Shown: in pieces, positions 26,744-36,070 of the stretch
Layout: each line of letters begins with the position of its first letter
Numbering within the stretch: position 1 is the first letter of the stretch
From: Paenibacillus_AQ nitricinens
Lineage (GTDB): Bacteria > Bacillota > Bacilli > Paenibacillales > Paenibacillaceae
Direction of reading: 5' to 3'
Length of the DNA: 64,000 nucleotides
Assembly: GCF_052056485.1 (NCBI RefSeq)
Contig: NZ_CP183948.1
Coordinates: 1,116,001 to 1,180,000, forward strand
The notes under the pieces: generated by a model
Databases searched by the model: none
What the model was told of the DNA's origin: nothing
The model's input: only the letters and a program-made list of their open reading frames with translations
Position numbers and translations under genes: made by a program

Positions 26744-27524
26744 TTTTACAGCGTTGATACATAATGAGAACATCAAGATATACAGTCGTGCTCGCACATG
26801 GATTATGCTGATTATTCTAGCAGTGTTTAGTGCGTTTCTTCCGGCTCTTATGTATTTCACAACGGATAACCCTGCATCACGCTTAGGCGTTTGGGACAGC
26901 TTCCAAATGATAGTGAGTGTTGTATTCTTCCTGAATACGATCTTCGTTGTTGTTATAGCCGCTGACTCCGTAGCGGGCGAATTTACCTGGGGAACCATCA
27001 AAATGCTGCTGATTCGCCCGTGGAGCCGTTCCCAGATCTTGCTCTCGAAATACATTAGCATTGTGTTGTTTAGCTTGCTTTGTACTGCAGTGTTGATTGT
27101 TTTTGGTTTAGCTGCATCGTTTATTTTCGCCTCACCAACTGGAGACACACTGTCTTCGATTGCAGCTTGGAGTCCTGCTGAGTATTCCTTTATAGATCTC
27201 CTATGCCGCTATGTCACTCTTTTCTTGACGGTTACACTTGCTTTTATGATCTCTTCCGTATTTCGGGCAAGTGGATTGGCGATTGGTTTATCTATGTTCA
27301 TCATGTTTGCCCAAGGTATTTTCGCTGCTTTGCTTAATCCGGATGTGTTCGAATGGGCCAGATATTTAATTTTCACTCATATGGATCTAAGGGTCTACAT
27401 GGGATCTGATGTTGGTCCAGGTGGTGCCACACTAGGCTTCTCCATTGCTGTGCTAGCAGTGTATTACGTTATATTCTTAGCAGTTTCCTGGTTTGTCTTC
27501 CGTAAACGGGACGTTGCTGGATAA
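26736..27524 (+). CDS. ABC-2 type transporter permease
   Basis: This 262-residue membrane protein has about six hydrophobic segments, starting with RARTWIMLIILAVFSAFLP. The segment AGEFTWGTIKMLLIRPWSR after the second helix is typical of ABC-2 permeases working with BcrA-like ATPases. TTG 26736 lies 8 nt after AGGAGG (26722-26727), whereas the GTG at 26727 overlaps the SD itself. Substrate unknown. It converges with the bactofilin gene, with only 9 bp between the stops. Confidence 0.85.
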   Translation: MSNFTALIHNENIKIYSRARTWIMLIILAVFSAFLPALMYFTTDNPASRLGVWDSFQMIVSVVFFLNTIFVVVIAADSVAGEFTWGTIKMLLIRPWSRSQILLSKYISIVLFSLLCTAVLIVFGLAASFIFASPTGDTLSSIAAWSPAEYSFIDLLCRYVTLFLTVTLAFMISSVFRASGLAIGLSMFIMFAQGIFAALLNPDVFEWARYLIFTHMDLRVYMGSDVGPGGATLGFSIAVLAVYYVIFLAVSWFVFRKRDVAG

Positions 27525-27533
27525 AAAATAGGA

Positions 27534-27983
27534 TTAACCGGCTTCAAGCGTTTCTTCTGCTTTGGAGGAACGTTTTGCTGACTTGTCCTTTTTCGTATTA
27601 CTTTTGAGCTCACCTGCTTGTTCAGAGGTGGGCTGTTCCTGCATGGCGATGGACCCGTTAAGCAGGCTGCCCTCCATAATACTGAGTGCTCCTGCAGAAA
27701 TATTACCGTGTAGCTCACCAGTACCAGTCATAATGAGCCTACGATCTGCGGTAACATCTCCATATACTTTACCAGCGATAACGATCTCTTCTGCTCTAAT
27801 ACTGGAGCGCACCGTGCCTTCCTCCCCTACAGTGACTACACCACTGCATATAATTTCTCCGCTAAAGGTACCTTCAATCCTCAGGTTCGTATCACAATGT
27901 ACTTTACCCTCGAGCGTACCCCCATGACCAATCAGAGAGTCCGTAGACTTGAAAGGGGCACGCTGCTGCCGCTTGTTCCACAT
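27534..27983 (-). CDS. Bactofilin-family polymer-forming cytoskeletal protein
   Basis: This 149-residue protein has a central DUF583 beta-helix (residues ~18-110) with regular short repeats: LRIEGTFSGEIICSGVVTVG, GKVYGDVTADRRLIM, GELHGNISAGALSIMEG. The flanking tails are charged and probably disordered. Bactofilins self-assemble into filaments and position cell-wall enzymes. The gene directly follows an M23 peptidase gene (40 bp), a pairing seen in other bacteria. SD AGGAGG precedes ATG. Confidence 0.88.
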   Translation of the reverse strand: MWNKRQQRAPFKSTDSLIGHGGTLEGKVHCDTNLRIEGTFSGEIICSGVVTVGEEGTVRSSIRAEEIVIAGKVYGDVTADRRLIMTGTGELHGNISAGALSIMEGSLLNGSIAMQEQPTSEQAGELKSNTKKDKSAKRSSKAEETLEAG

Positions 27984-28023
27984 GTATAAATTCCTCCTAG
28001 TTCATTTATTTTCACATTAACAT

Positions 28024-29121
28024 TTAGGGTTTAACATAATCCAATGGATCCACAGTTTTATTCTGCTTCACTACCTGAAAATGAAGATGAGGTCCTGTGC
28101 TTCGACCAGTGTTTCCAAGTAAGCCAATCTTCTGCCCCTTGTTAACCTTGTCTCCCGCAGATACATTCATTGCCTGCAGATGCATATACCAGGTTTCAAG
28201 CCCGTTCGAATGCTTTATCACGATATACTTGCCTCTCGCACCCATCTGCTCGGAGGTAACGACCTCTCCGTCTAAGGCGGCATATACAGGATCGCCTAAG
28301 TTCCCGGCAATATCGACACCTGAATGGAACGCGGATAAGCCTTTGAAAGGATCTGTTCGGTAGCCGAAGCTTGAGGAGATGACCCTAGAATCGGTAGGCC
28401 AGAGTACCGCTGCATTTAGTCTGGCTTTTTCAGCCTGAGCTTTTTTTGCCTGTTGATTTGCTTGAATGTTATTTTCATGCTCGGCCAGAGTGATAGTCTG
28501 AGTAATACTTTCTACCATTTCATCGAGCATACCGTGGATCTCTTCGAAATCGTCTTTTGTTTCCTCCACCAGATTTAGTGATTCGTTCTGATAAGACGCG
28601 ATATATTCTCCGCCTACCTGTGATGTGATTGTAGCTTTAAAAGATGTCTCATTTGGGATTGGCATAGCGTTACGGCTCGATAAGCCTAAGGTTGAATTTG
28701 AAGCAGTAGATCCCGTTTTTGATTCTTTTGTTTCAGTGGCGGAGCCTTTGCTTTTGTTAATCAAAGACTGCAGCTCCTGTTCCAGCGCATTTACACTCTT
28801 CAGCTTGTCTTTAATATGATCTGCCTCTTCTGATAGCTCGCTGACTTGAGTACGAAGCTGCATTAGATCCTTATCCTTGTCAGCGACCTTCATTTCCATG
28901 CGGAGATTGGTTAGTGATAGTGCGGCTGCCTCAGCTTCCAGTTGTGAGATCGACTGCGAGGCATGGAAATGCATAGAGGTGACCAGACTGGAGAGGGACA
29001 GGGCTGCTGCTGCCGGCAGGGCGAACGCAAGTGGCTTGGAGATGTGGAGTTGTTTGACTGGGCGTCCGGCGTCCCTTACGACGAGCAGCGTAATCCGGTT
29101 ATGATCTGGCTGACTCTTCAT
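28024..29121 (-). CDS. M23-family metallopeptidase (LytM-type endopeptidase) with coiled coil
   Basis: The protein has 365 residues. One membrane segment (LAFALPAAAALSLSSLVTS, residues ~31-49) is followed by a coiled coil (QLEAEAAALSLTNLRMEMK... to ALEQELQSLINK), a Ser/Thr-rich hinge and the C-terminal M23 domain with zinc ligands in FHSGVDIAG and HLHF. Such enzymes cut peptide cross-bridges in peptidoglycan. AAAGGAG 5 nt before ATG 29121 sets the start, rather than the ATG at 29142. With the bactofilin downstream it probably forms a cell-shape module. Confidence 0.9.
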   Translation of the reverse strand: MKSQPDHNRITLLVVRDAGRPVKQLHISKPLAFALPAAAALSLSSLVTSMHFHASQSISQLEAEAAALSLTNLRMEMKVADKDKDLMQLRTQVSELSEEADHIKDKLKSVNALEQELQSLINKSKGSATETKESKTGSTASNSTLGLSSRNAMPIPNETSFKATITSQVGGEYIASYQNESLNLVEETKDDFEEIHGMLDEMVESITQTITLAEHENNIQANQQAKKAQAEKARLNAAVLWPTDSRVISSSFGYRTDPFKGLSAFHSGVDIAGNLGDPVYAALDGEVVTSEQMGARGKYIVIKHSNGLETWYMHLQAMNVSAGDKVNKGQKIGLLGNTGRSTGPHLHFQVVKQNKTVDPLDYVKP

Positions 29122-29349
29122 GGCTTCTCCTTTCTGCGGCATATGGCAGCCGCCTTACGATACACGAAGCTAACGACCTTACTTGCATTAGGCTCATCCC
29201 GAATTGTCTTACTACTCTATGTATTCCATATCTTTCGGGAACATGACAACGGTTTGTTTGAATAAAGAAAGAGAGTTACGGCAAAACCTGTACTAGAGTC
29301 GCCGCAGCGAGTCTATTGCAACTGTTTTATTAATGGAGGGGGTAGGGAA

Positions 29350-30780
29350 TTGAAGACCTTTGCGATAATTCTAAGTCTTTTTATTGTACAACTCGCAGTT
29401 ATTGTATTTTTGGAGTTCCGTCGCCCGCAAAGGGCTATGGCGTGGTTGTTCATTTCATTCTGTTGTCCGCCGCTGGGTCTGGCATTCTATTATTTTCTGG
29501 GCCGTGATTATAGACAGAATCGGAAATTAAACAAAAGATGTACTTCACTATTTCGTGAAATTCGTTCACATGTCTCTGGCAATATTAAGGTAGTAAAGGA
29601 TGTTACTGAGAGTGGAAACGCTCAGTTTGAGAATAATAAAGGTCTATTGGATTTACTCTCGAAAATCGCAGAAGGACCGATTACTGGTCACAACAAGAGC
29701 AGGGTATTATCCACTGCTAGAGAAGCGTATGATGCTATGCTGGAAGCTATGGAAGAGGCGAAAGAACATATACACATGGAATTCTATATTTATCGTGATG
29801 ATGAGATTGGTGAGCAATTTCAAGATGTTATGATTCGGAAGGCGCGACAGGGCGTTAAGGTACGCTTGCTTTGTGATGGTTTGGGCAGCCATCAATTAAG
29901 CCGGAGATTCATTCGTACATTGAGTAATGCGGGAGTAGAGTTCCACTTTTTTTTACCTCCGATTAGTTCACTGTTGGATCGTCGTTTTAATTTCCGAAAT
30001 CATCGGAAGATCCTGGTGGTGGATGGGCTCGTTGGCTTCACGGGTGGAATGAATATAGGGGATGATTATTTGGGGAAGGATCCCAAAATGGGATATTGGC
30101 GTGATACCCATCTGCGTCTGGAAGGAGACTCGGTATATTACATTCAGTATGTGTTCTTAAAGGATTGGACACTGGCCTCTGGCGAAAGTATGAGTCATCC
30201 GCGTCTATTCCCAAAACATACTTGTGAGGCGCAAGAAGCCGTGCAGATTGTTGGGAGTGGCCCGGATGCTGCAATAGACGCTTCTCAGGAGATGTATTTT
30301 GCCGCCTTATGCGCAGCTAAACAGCGGATTTGGATTACTTCACCGTATTTTATTCCTGATCCTGCCATATGCCGGGCATTGAAAAGTGCAGTACTTCGTG
30401 GAGTGGACGTAAGAATTATCATTCCGGCGAAGCCTGATAATATGCTTGTTTATCATGCTTCTTTGTCTTATTTAGAAAATTTACAAGACGCAGGAGTGAA
30501 ATTCTACAGCTATACCAAAGGATTTATGCATGCCAAAATCATGATTATCGATGATCTGCTCGCTACAGTGGGAAGTGCAAATCTGGATATGCGCAGCTTT
30601 TATTCTAATTTTGAAATGACAGCTGTGCTGCTACATCCTGATGCTATCTCTCCGATAGTCAAAGGGTTTGAGAAGGATCAGAAGCACAGTGAATTTATTG
30701 ATCCTGTAAAGTTTAAGGAGAGAGGGCGAATTGTCAAACTCGGTGAAGGGCTGTGTCAGTTGTTATCTCCGCTATTATGA
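29350..30780 (+). CDS. cls: Cardiolipin synthase (phospholipase D family)
   Basis: The protein has 476 residues. Two N-terminal membrane helices (residues ~3-22 and 31-55) are followed by two HKD motifs: HRKILVVDG starting at His218 and HAKIMIIDD starting at His394. The enzyme joins two phosphatidylglycerol molecules to cardiolipin and glycerol at the membrane. The start is TTG 29350 preceded by GGAGGGGG. Length and the N-terminal FFYLGRDYRQNRK-like segment (YYFLGRDYRQNRK) match bacterial Cls. Confidence 0.92.
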   Translation: MKTFAIILSLFIVQLAVIVFLEFRRPQRAMAWLFISFCCPPLGLAFYYFLGRDYRQNRKLNKRCTSLFREIRSHVSGNIKVVKDVTESGNAQFENNKGLLDLLSKIAEGPITGHNKSRVLSTAREAYDAMLEAMEEAKEHIHMEFYIYRDDEIGEQFQDVMIRKARQGVKVRLLCDGLGSHQLSRRFIRTLSNAGVEFHFFLPPISSLLDRRFNFRNHRKILVVDGLVGFTGGMNIGDDYLGKDPKMGYWRDTHLRLEGDSVYYIQYVFLKDWTLASGESMSHPRLFPKHTCEAQEAVQIVGSGPDAAIDASQEMYFAALCAAKQRIWITSPYFIPDPAICRALKSAVLRGVDVRIIIPAKPDNMLVYHASLSYLENLQDAGVKFYSYTKGFMHAKIMIIDDLLATVGSANLDMRSFYSNFEMTAVLLHPDAISPIVKGFEKDQKHSEFIDPVKFKERGRIVKLGEGLCQLLSPLL

Positions 30781-30951
30781 GCGGAAAGAGGACTAAATCT
30801 GAATTTTTCGAAGGATATAACGTGTTCCATTCATTATTAGGGCTTATTTTGTGATATAATAATTGTATAAGAAGAAATGTATGAAAGTATAGATTATAAT
30901 TATACTTCCGAATGTTTCAACACTATACTGTTAAATTGTAGGGGGAGTTCT

Positions 30952-31860
30952 ATGAATGTGAGTCCACAAATGATTGCCAAAGAGGAAAAGAACAAGCTGC
31001 AGAAGACCGGAACACATAAAATGGCTAAGTTCGCGCAGCGTATGATCATGTTATCCATTGGGGCAGCAATGATGGCTGTTGCACTTGAGATATTCCTCGT
31101 ACCGAATCAAATGATTGATGGTGGGATTACCGGTATCTCTATTATTTTATCACATCTATTCGACATTCCTCTGGGGATTTTATTGACGCTGTTAAACCTT
31201 CCGTTCTTGTTAATTGGTTATAAGCAAATCGGTAAGACCTTTGCCTTATCTACCTTATATGCAATTGTGCTTATGTCTATTGGTACTTCAATGTTGCATC
31301 ATGTGAATGCCTTTACGGTTGAGCCAATGCTTGCAGCCGTTTTTGGGGGGATCATTCTTGGTGTAGGTGTTGGGTTAGTAGTACGTTTTGGCGGATCTCT
31401 AGATGGTACAGAAATTGTTGCGATTCTAGTGGCCAAGAAGCTTCCCTTCTCTGTAGGTGAAGTTGTTATGTTCTTCAACCTGTTCATCTTGTCCGGAGCT
31501 GGATTTGTGTTCGGTTGGAATAATGCAATGTTCTCACTAATTGCTTATTACATTGCTTTCAAGGTAATTGACATTACACTTGAGGGTCTGGATCAATCGA
31601 AATCGGTATGGATTATCAGTGATAAATTCCGTGATATCGGTGAAGCCTTGACGGAACGTCTTGGACGTGGTGTTACTTATTTAGATGGAGAAGGCGGATT
31701 TTCCGGGGAGAATAAGAAAGTAATCTTCGTGGTTATCACCCGTTTGGAAGAAGCCAAGCTTAAATCCATTGTTGAGGATTGGGATACTGGTGCATTCATC
31801 GCAATAGGTAACATTCATGATGTTAAAGGTGGCCGTTTCAAGAAGAAAGCCATTCATTAG
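30952..31860 (+). CDS. YitT-family membrane protein (DUF161 plus DUF2179)
   Basis: This 302-residue protein has five to six predicted membrane helices (MIMLSIGAAMMAVALEIFLV onwards) with VPNQMIDGGITGISIILSHL and RFGGSLDGTEIVA, both typical of YitT proteins. The cytoplasmic C-terminal DUF2179 domain covers residues ~215-300. The function of the family is unknown. The frame opens at 30877, but GGGGGAG 5 nt before ATG 30952 marks the start. Confidence 0.88.
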   Translation: MNVSPQMIAKEEKNKLQKTGTHKMAKFAQRMIMLSIGAAMMAVALEIFLVPNQMIDGGITGISIILSHLFDIPLGILLTLLNLPFLLIGYKQIGKTFALSTLYAIVLMSIGTSMLHHVNAFTVEPMLAAVFGGIILGVGVGLVVRFGGSLDGTEIVAILVAKKLPFSVGEVVMFFNLFILSGAGFVFGWNNAMFSLIAYYIAFKVIDITLEGLDQSKSVWIISDKFRDIGEALTERLGRGVTYLDGEGGFSGENKKVIFVVITRLEEAKLKSIVEDWDTGAFIAIGNIHDVKGGRFKKKAIH

Positions 31861-31989
31861 CTTGGCACTTTAGTATTATTAACTGAAAGAAGGTATTTTT
31901 ACGAATAATGGAGCAATAAATACGGTGAACAAGACTCGATATGCCGTATTCTTATACAATATACCTTCTGTCCTTGAGTGGGACGCCTG

Positions 31990-32036
31990 ATAAGCCCGGA
32001 GCATGAAATGATGCTGCGGGCTTATTGTTGTTTTTT
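31990..32036 (+). terminator. Terminator between yitT-like and ligD polymerase genes
   Basis: ATAAGCCCG pairs with CGGGCTTAT across an inner GCAT/ATGC stem, followed by TGTTGTTTTTT. Confidence 0.75.
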
Positions 32037-32062
32037 GGCTCATTATTCGTGTCATTCCATCC

Positions 32063-32947
32063 CTACGGAAGCTTAGCAATGAGCTGTTTGACGGGTTGCG
32101 GAGGCACCTTTTCCAAAAGATCTCCCATCCGTTGCAGGCGTTCCTCAATATTGAGCAGATGAAAATCAGTAGGAGATACGTTTTGCTGAACCTCTTTCCA
32201 TAGCAAGGGTGTGGATACTGTAGCAAGCGGTCTGGCACGTGGTGTGTAAGGTGCAGCTAATGTTTTGCCACTGTAATGCTGGAGGTAGTCAAAATAGATT
32301 TTATCTCCGCGATTCTTCTTCAGACGCTCCAAGGTGAATAAATCGGAGTGCTTTTCAGTGACATAACGACCGACGAAATGTCCGATTTTTCGCAATTCAT
32401 CAAAAGTAACGCCAGTTTCGATAGGAACAATGATCTGCACCCCGGTAGCGCCAGAGGTTTTGGGTACAGAAGATAAACCAAGGGAGGTTAAGACCGTCCC
32501 AACGATTGAAGTGGCTTCCATGATACGAGGCTCAACCTCACGTGACGGGTCTAGATCAATCATCCATTCACAAGGTAGAGCGCTGCCGACATAATGCAAA
32601 GAAGGATGGAATTCCAAAGCAGCCAGATTACCCAGCCAAATCAGCTCAGGTAAACCTTGTAGCTTAATATAATTTATATTCTCATGTAAAGCGGTCTGGA
32701 CAAAGGCAGGAAGAGGATCAGGTGCATTTTTCTGATAAAAGGACATTCCAGAGACACCGTGCGGATAACGAATGACGGTCAGCAGCCGATCTCGGCAATA
32801 GCGCAGCAGATAGGGAGAAAGTGCAGCAAGCTTTTGCAGATAAATCCGCTTCGTAATGCCACATTCTGGCCAGAGCAGCTTCTCTGGGTTCGTGATAATG
32901 ATTTCTTCTCCGTCTACGGTAATTGTACCTTTGATCGCCGCGGGCAT
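32063..32947 (-). CDS. ligD: LigD polymerase domain protein (NHEJ primase-polymerase)
   Basis: This 294-residue stand-alone polymerase of the archaeo-eukaryotic primase type fills gaps during non-homologous end joining. Motifs: ITNPEKLLWPECGITK, the metal-binding DLDPS in WMIDLDPSREV, TSGATGVQIIVPI and the later KNRGDKIYFDYLQ. AAAGGAGG 6 nt before ATG 32947 sets the start, rather than 33046. Its partners Ku and the ligase lie at 36925-38853 on the same strand, separated by an ECF sigma cluster on the other strand. Confidence 0.9.
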   Translation of the reverse strand: MPAAIKGTITVDGEEIIITNPEKLLWPECGITKRIYLQKLAALSPYLLRYCRDRLLTVIRYPHGVSGMSFYQKNAPDPLPAFVQTALHENINYIKLQGLPELIWLGNLAALEFHPSLHYVGSALPCEWMIDLDPSREVEPRIMEATSIVGTVLTSLGLSSVPKTSGATGVQIIVPIETGVTFDELRKIGHFVGRYVTEKHSDLFTLERLKKNRGDKIYFDYLQHYSGKTLAAPYTPRARPLATVSTPLLWKEVQQNVSPTDFHLLNIEERLQRMGDLLEKVPPQPVKQLIAKLP

Positions 32948-33093
32948 CTGAAACCTCCTTTGCATTATAGGAATGAGGGTATTATGTGCCAGTCTGTTTC
33001 TTTTCATGAAAAAAATATTTCCAAAGTGTCCCTTTTGGATGATCATAGGAGTTATAAGGATATACGATTACGTGAAAGGGGAGTTTGCTGATA

Positions 33094-33678
33094 TTGGACG
33101 GAATCGAGTACACCGTCGTTCGGGTACAGGCAGGCGAGGTAGAGTCCTATGCCCTTATCGTCGAGGCTTATCAAAAGCCGATTTACCGCTATTGCTGCCG
33201 GCTGCTTGGAAGCCGCACGGAAGCAGAGGATGCGGTACAAGATATTCTGGTAAAGGCCTATCAGCATATAGGCACGTACCGCCCTATCGCGAGCTTTTCA
33301 TCATGGTTATATAAAATTGCCTATCATCATTGCCTTAGTCTAATCCGCAAACGCCAAAGACATTTAAAGATTATGGCGCTTTTTCAACCCGAGCCTCCTG
33401 CAGAAAGTCCGGAACAGTTGATGGACCGTTACATCTTTAACGAACAGCTCACGATTGCCCTCTCAAAGCTGAAAATGGATGAGCGAAATCTGTTAGTACT
33501 TCGAATCTTTGAGGAACAGAGCTTTCCGGAGATTGCGGAGATCCTCGATAAAAATACGGATGCCGTGAAGAAGAGATACAGGCGTACGATTACGAAGCTT
33601 GGCAAAATGATGAATGCTCAGAAAGGGGGGACGGAATGGTGGGGCAACGGCAACGAAGCTTTGTTGAAGAGAAAATGA
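33094..33678 (+). CDS. RNA polymerase ECF-type sigma factor
   Basis: This 194-residue factor has region 2 (IYRYCCRLLGSRTEAEDAVQ, ILVKAYQHIGTYRP) and region 4 (LRIFEEQSFPEIAEILDKNT, AVKKRYRRTITKLG), with no extra domains. AAAGGGGAG lies 10 nt before TTG 33094; the TTG at 33085 is too close. The next gene overlaps by 43 bp and encodes a single-pass membrane protein, so this is a sigma/anti-sigma pair. The signal is unknown. Confidence 0.9.
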   Translation: MDGIEYTVVRVQAGEVESYALIVEAYQKPIYRYCCRLLGSRTEAEDAVQDILVKAYQHIGTYRPIASFSSWLYKIAYHHCLSLIRKRQRHLKIMALFQPEPPAESPEQLMDRYIFNEQLTIALSKLKMDERNLLVLRIFEEQSFPEIAEILDKNTDAVKKRYRRTITKLGKMMNAQKGGTEWWGNGNEALLKRK

Positions 33679-34829
33679 TAAAAAAAATGGACGCATGGGG
33701 TGACTGTGACGATCTAGATGTAAAAGCAGCTGTTATGAAGCGGGTAAGGGCGATTCATGATCAACAGAAAATAATAGATGGAGAAATGGCCCACTTCCGT
33801 GACGAGCTGGATTCATTCTCAAAGCCGGGAAATCCCGTTATGCAAAAGCAAGAGAAGATACTCCCGCATCCATCTAGGTTTAGAAAAAGACTTCTCTCAG
33901 GGGTATCCGCAGCTGCATTGCTGGGAATGATCGGATTTGGTGCTCTTCAGCTGTCTGGACTTGGGGATTTAGCGGAACATGGGAGCCAGTCTACAATTGA
34001 TATCACACAGCCTTCGGATGGCGCTATTACATTAGTAAGCAGTGGAGGTAAAGCTATTGTTCAGACGGTTCACAATAATACCCCTGTTCCCACAACCTCT
34101 ACTGCGATAGAGAAGTATCTAAGCTTATTAGAGACTTATAAAGAGCAGGTGCTTGCTTACTTGAACGTTGGAGAAATGGCTGCTTATTATGTGAATGATC
34201 CTGAATTTACTAAGTTGGTCAAAGGTTTAGGTTATGGGAATCAATTGCAGTACGCCTTCAAATCTCCTGTGTATACGAAGTATCAAGATTTCGCAAATGA
34301 ATTAAAAGGGACTGGCGATTTCTGGCCAGAGCTGCCTTCCAAGCTCACTAATGGTTATGAATTTGAGCAAGCAACTTTTAAAGCCGCTTCTCCTTACGGG
34401 TCGATAAACACGGAGCATAAAGAAATGTTTGAACAATTTCAAAAGAAAGCTAAGGCCGATGATACAGGCCAAAAGCTGTTTATGGAGAAGATAACTGTGA
34501 ATGCCATAGAGAGTGCTGAGGTTACCTATCACAAGGGGGATCAAAGAATTACATTATCCTTAAGCCAGAGTGAACTACTTGGAAACGGTGCACAACAAGT
34601 GTCCATCCTGGAAGGTCAGACTGCTGAAAAATGGTCTCTGACAAACACAGGTAAAGAGGCGGCTTTTATCGCTGCGAGTACACAGCAGGGGGCCCAGGCT
34701 TGGTATTCCTTGAATCGTTTGTATTGGTATGATGAGGCCAGCCAGACGATTCGTAGTCTAAATGATGGATTGAATAACAGTTTAACCCGTGAACAATGGC
34801 AAGTGATTGCCAATAGTTTTATTCGCTAG
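33636..34829 (+). CDS. Probable membrane anti-sigma factor with extracytoplasmic DUF4367-like domain
   Basis: The protein has 397 residues: a cytoplasmic N-terminus (1-85, acidic/basic mix), one membrane helix about 88-112 (LLSGVSAAALLGMIGFGALQ) and a large outer part. The outer part shares its order of blocks with the two proteins encoded downstream: GEMAAYYVNDPE, a YQDFANEL block, LPSKLTNGYEF, a K...V..E or S helix, and a closing strand-helix (RLYWYDEASQTIRSL...LTREQWQVIANSFI) resembling DUF4367. No zinc-binding HxxxCxxC motif is present, so anti-sigma activity is inferred from overlap and topology. SD AAAGGGGGG precedes ATG. Confidence 0.7.
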   Translation: MVGQRQRSFVEEKMIKKMDAWGDCDDLDVKAAVMKRVRAIHDQQKIIDGEMAHFRDELDSFSKPGNPVMQKQEKILPHPSRFRKRLLSGVSAAALLGMIGFGALQLSGLGDLAEHGSQSTIDITQPSDGAITLVSSGGKAIVQTVHNNTPVPTTSTAIEKYLSLLETYKEQVLAYLNVGEMAAYYVNDPEFTKLVKGLGYGNQLQYAFKSPVYTKYQDFANELKGTGDFWPELPSKLTNGYEFEQATFKAASPYGSINTEHKEMFEQFQKKAKADDTGQKLFMEKITVNAIESAEVTYHKGDQRITLSLSQSELLGNGAQQVSILEGQTAEKWSLTNTGKEAAFIAASTQQGAQAWYSLNRLYWYDEASQTIRSLNDGLNNSLTREQWQVIANSFIR

Positions 34830-34858
34830 CTACTGTTGTTCTATCCGTACAATATGAG

Positions 34859-34906
34859 AAGCTGTCTCAAAAGTAGTGAAATCTACTTGGGAGGCAGCTT
34901 TTTTTA
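34859..34906 (+). terminator. Terminator after the anti-sigma gene
   Basis: AAGCTGTCTC pairs with GAGGCAGCTT around an inner AAGTAG/CTACTT stem and is followed by a T run. Confidence 0.8.
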
Positions 34907-35210
34907 TAGAATAGGAAAAGTAATGGATTTTACTGTGCCATGTGACGATATGCCACGTGTAGTGTTCTATGCTACTGGTTGGGGCGGTGGGCGATGTGCT
35001 ATGTGTGATTTACTTGCGGCTTGCAGTAGATGATTTGTGGAATTAGTGGTATATGTGACGGTGGACTATGGACGATACGTTCTGTGTTTGTGCAATGTAT
35101 AGGTTGCTTGGGACGGCCTCTTTTTTTGTGAGAAAAAGTCCCTTTCTCCCATGCTGAAGTGTTATAGAAGTGTAGTTGAAAAACAGGGCGAAATTACATC
35201 TACCCTTTTA
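34907..35210. other. Gene-free stretch before the second paralogue
   Basis: About 300 bp rich in G and T with no open frame that resembles a protein. A short stem GCAATGTATAGGTTGC near 35092 precedes CTCTTTTTTTG, a weak terminator-like end. No clear sigma-A promoter was found, which would be compatible with an ECF promoter for the next two genes. Confidence 0.3.
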
Positions 35211-35228
35211 GAAGGAGGTGATTAGAAC

Positions 35229-36044
35229 TTGAAGCTTAATAATCAATTCAAAAAAATACTGATGGCGATTTCTGCAGTAACCTTGCTGGGAATAGGAGTG
35301 ATCTTGGGTGGGGAGGTATCTGGCTTGTTCCTTTCGACCGCGTCGGCATCCGGGCAGCAGGCTTCAGCACCAATCGATCAGAAGATTCAGAAGCAACTGG
35401 ATGCACTCGAAGCAGGGTTGAAGGAAGGAACGTTAATGGCTTATTACGTACGTGATAAAGTTTCCAATCCTCAGGATACGATCAGCTTCTCTGGCAAAGG
35501 ATTTGTTTTTAAAGACTATAAATCTTTTGCAGCTAAATTTAAAGCGCTAAAGGGGCCGTCTACTCCGCAGCCTGGCAATCTTCCTAAAGGCTTCGCGCTG
35601 GCTACAGCTATCATTTACCCACCGGTCGTAGCTAATGATTCAGATCTGTATTTACAGTTAGAGCAAGAACTAAAGGCAGCAGCAGCGGCAGGTGAGCCCC
35701 ATAAACAGTTGTTCAGTAAAGTTGTTAGCTGGAGCCAGACTAAATTGTCCATGCAGCTGTATGCCAAAGGAAAAGCCAATTTTAGCATTGTAACCGGGGC
35801 GCCGCCCGCCAAACTCCCCGAAGGAGCGGTACCTTTTGTACGAGCTACAGAAACTAAGAAAGAGCTGACGGTCAACGGAAGGAAAGTAGTGCTTACAACC
35901 GATTCCGCTAAAGATGCAAGCTTCAATACTAAACTGGTGTGGTTGGATAACTCAGGAACAGTGCAATATACCCTTTCAGACAATCGGGCCAGTAAACTGA
36001 CGACAAATGAAATGCTGGCTGTAGCTAAAAGCATGATCAAATAA
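35229..36044 (+). CDS. Secreted paralogue of the anti-sigma outer domain, first copy
   Basis: This 271-residue protein has an N-terminal signal or anchor helix (ILMAISAVTLLGIGVILGGE). It then repeats the block order of the preceding anti-sigma protein: GTLMAYYVRDKVSNPQDTIS, YKSFAAKFKAL, LPKGFALATAIIYPPV, a long Lys/Ala helix, WSQTKLSMQLYAKGKANF, KLPEGAVPFVRATE, LTVNGRKVVLTT and KLVWLDNSGTVQYTLS followed by LTTNEMLAVAKSMIK. The end resembles DUF4367. Start TTG 35229 after AAGGAGGTG. It pairs with the next gene (26 bp gap). Function unknown. Confidence 0.7.
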   Translation: MKLNNQFKKILMAISAVTLLGIGVILGGEVSGLFLSTASASGQQASAPIDQKIQKQLDALEAGLKEGTLMAYYVRDKVSNPQDTISFSGKGFVFKDYKSFAAKFKALKGPSTPQPGNLPKGFALATAIIYPPVVANDSDLYLQLEQELKAAAAAGEPHKQLFSKVVSWSQTKLSMQLYAKGKANFSIVTGAPPAKLPEGAVPFVRATETKKELTVNGRKVVLTTDSAKDASFNTKLVWLDNSGTVQYTLSDNRASKLTTNEMLAVAKSMIK

Positions 36045-36070
36045 CCAGATGGTTAAAGGAGGATATCATA

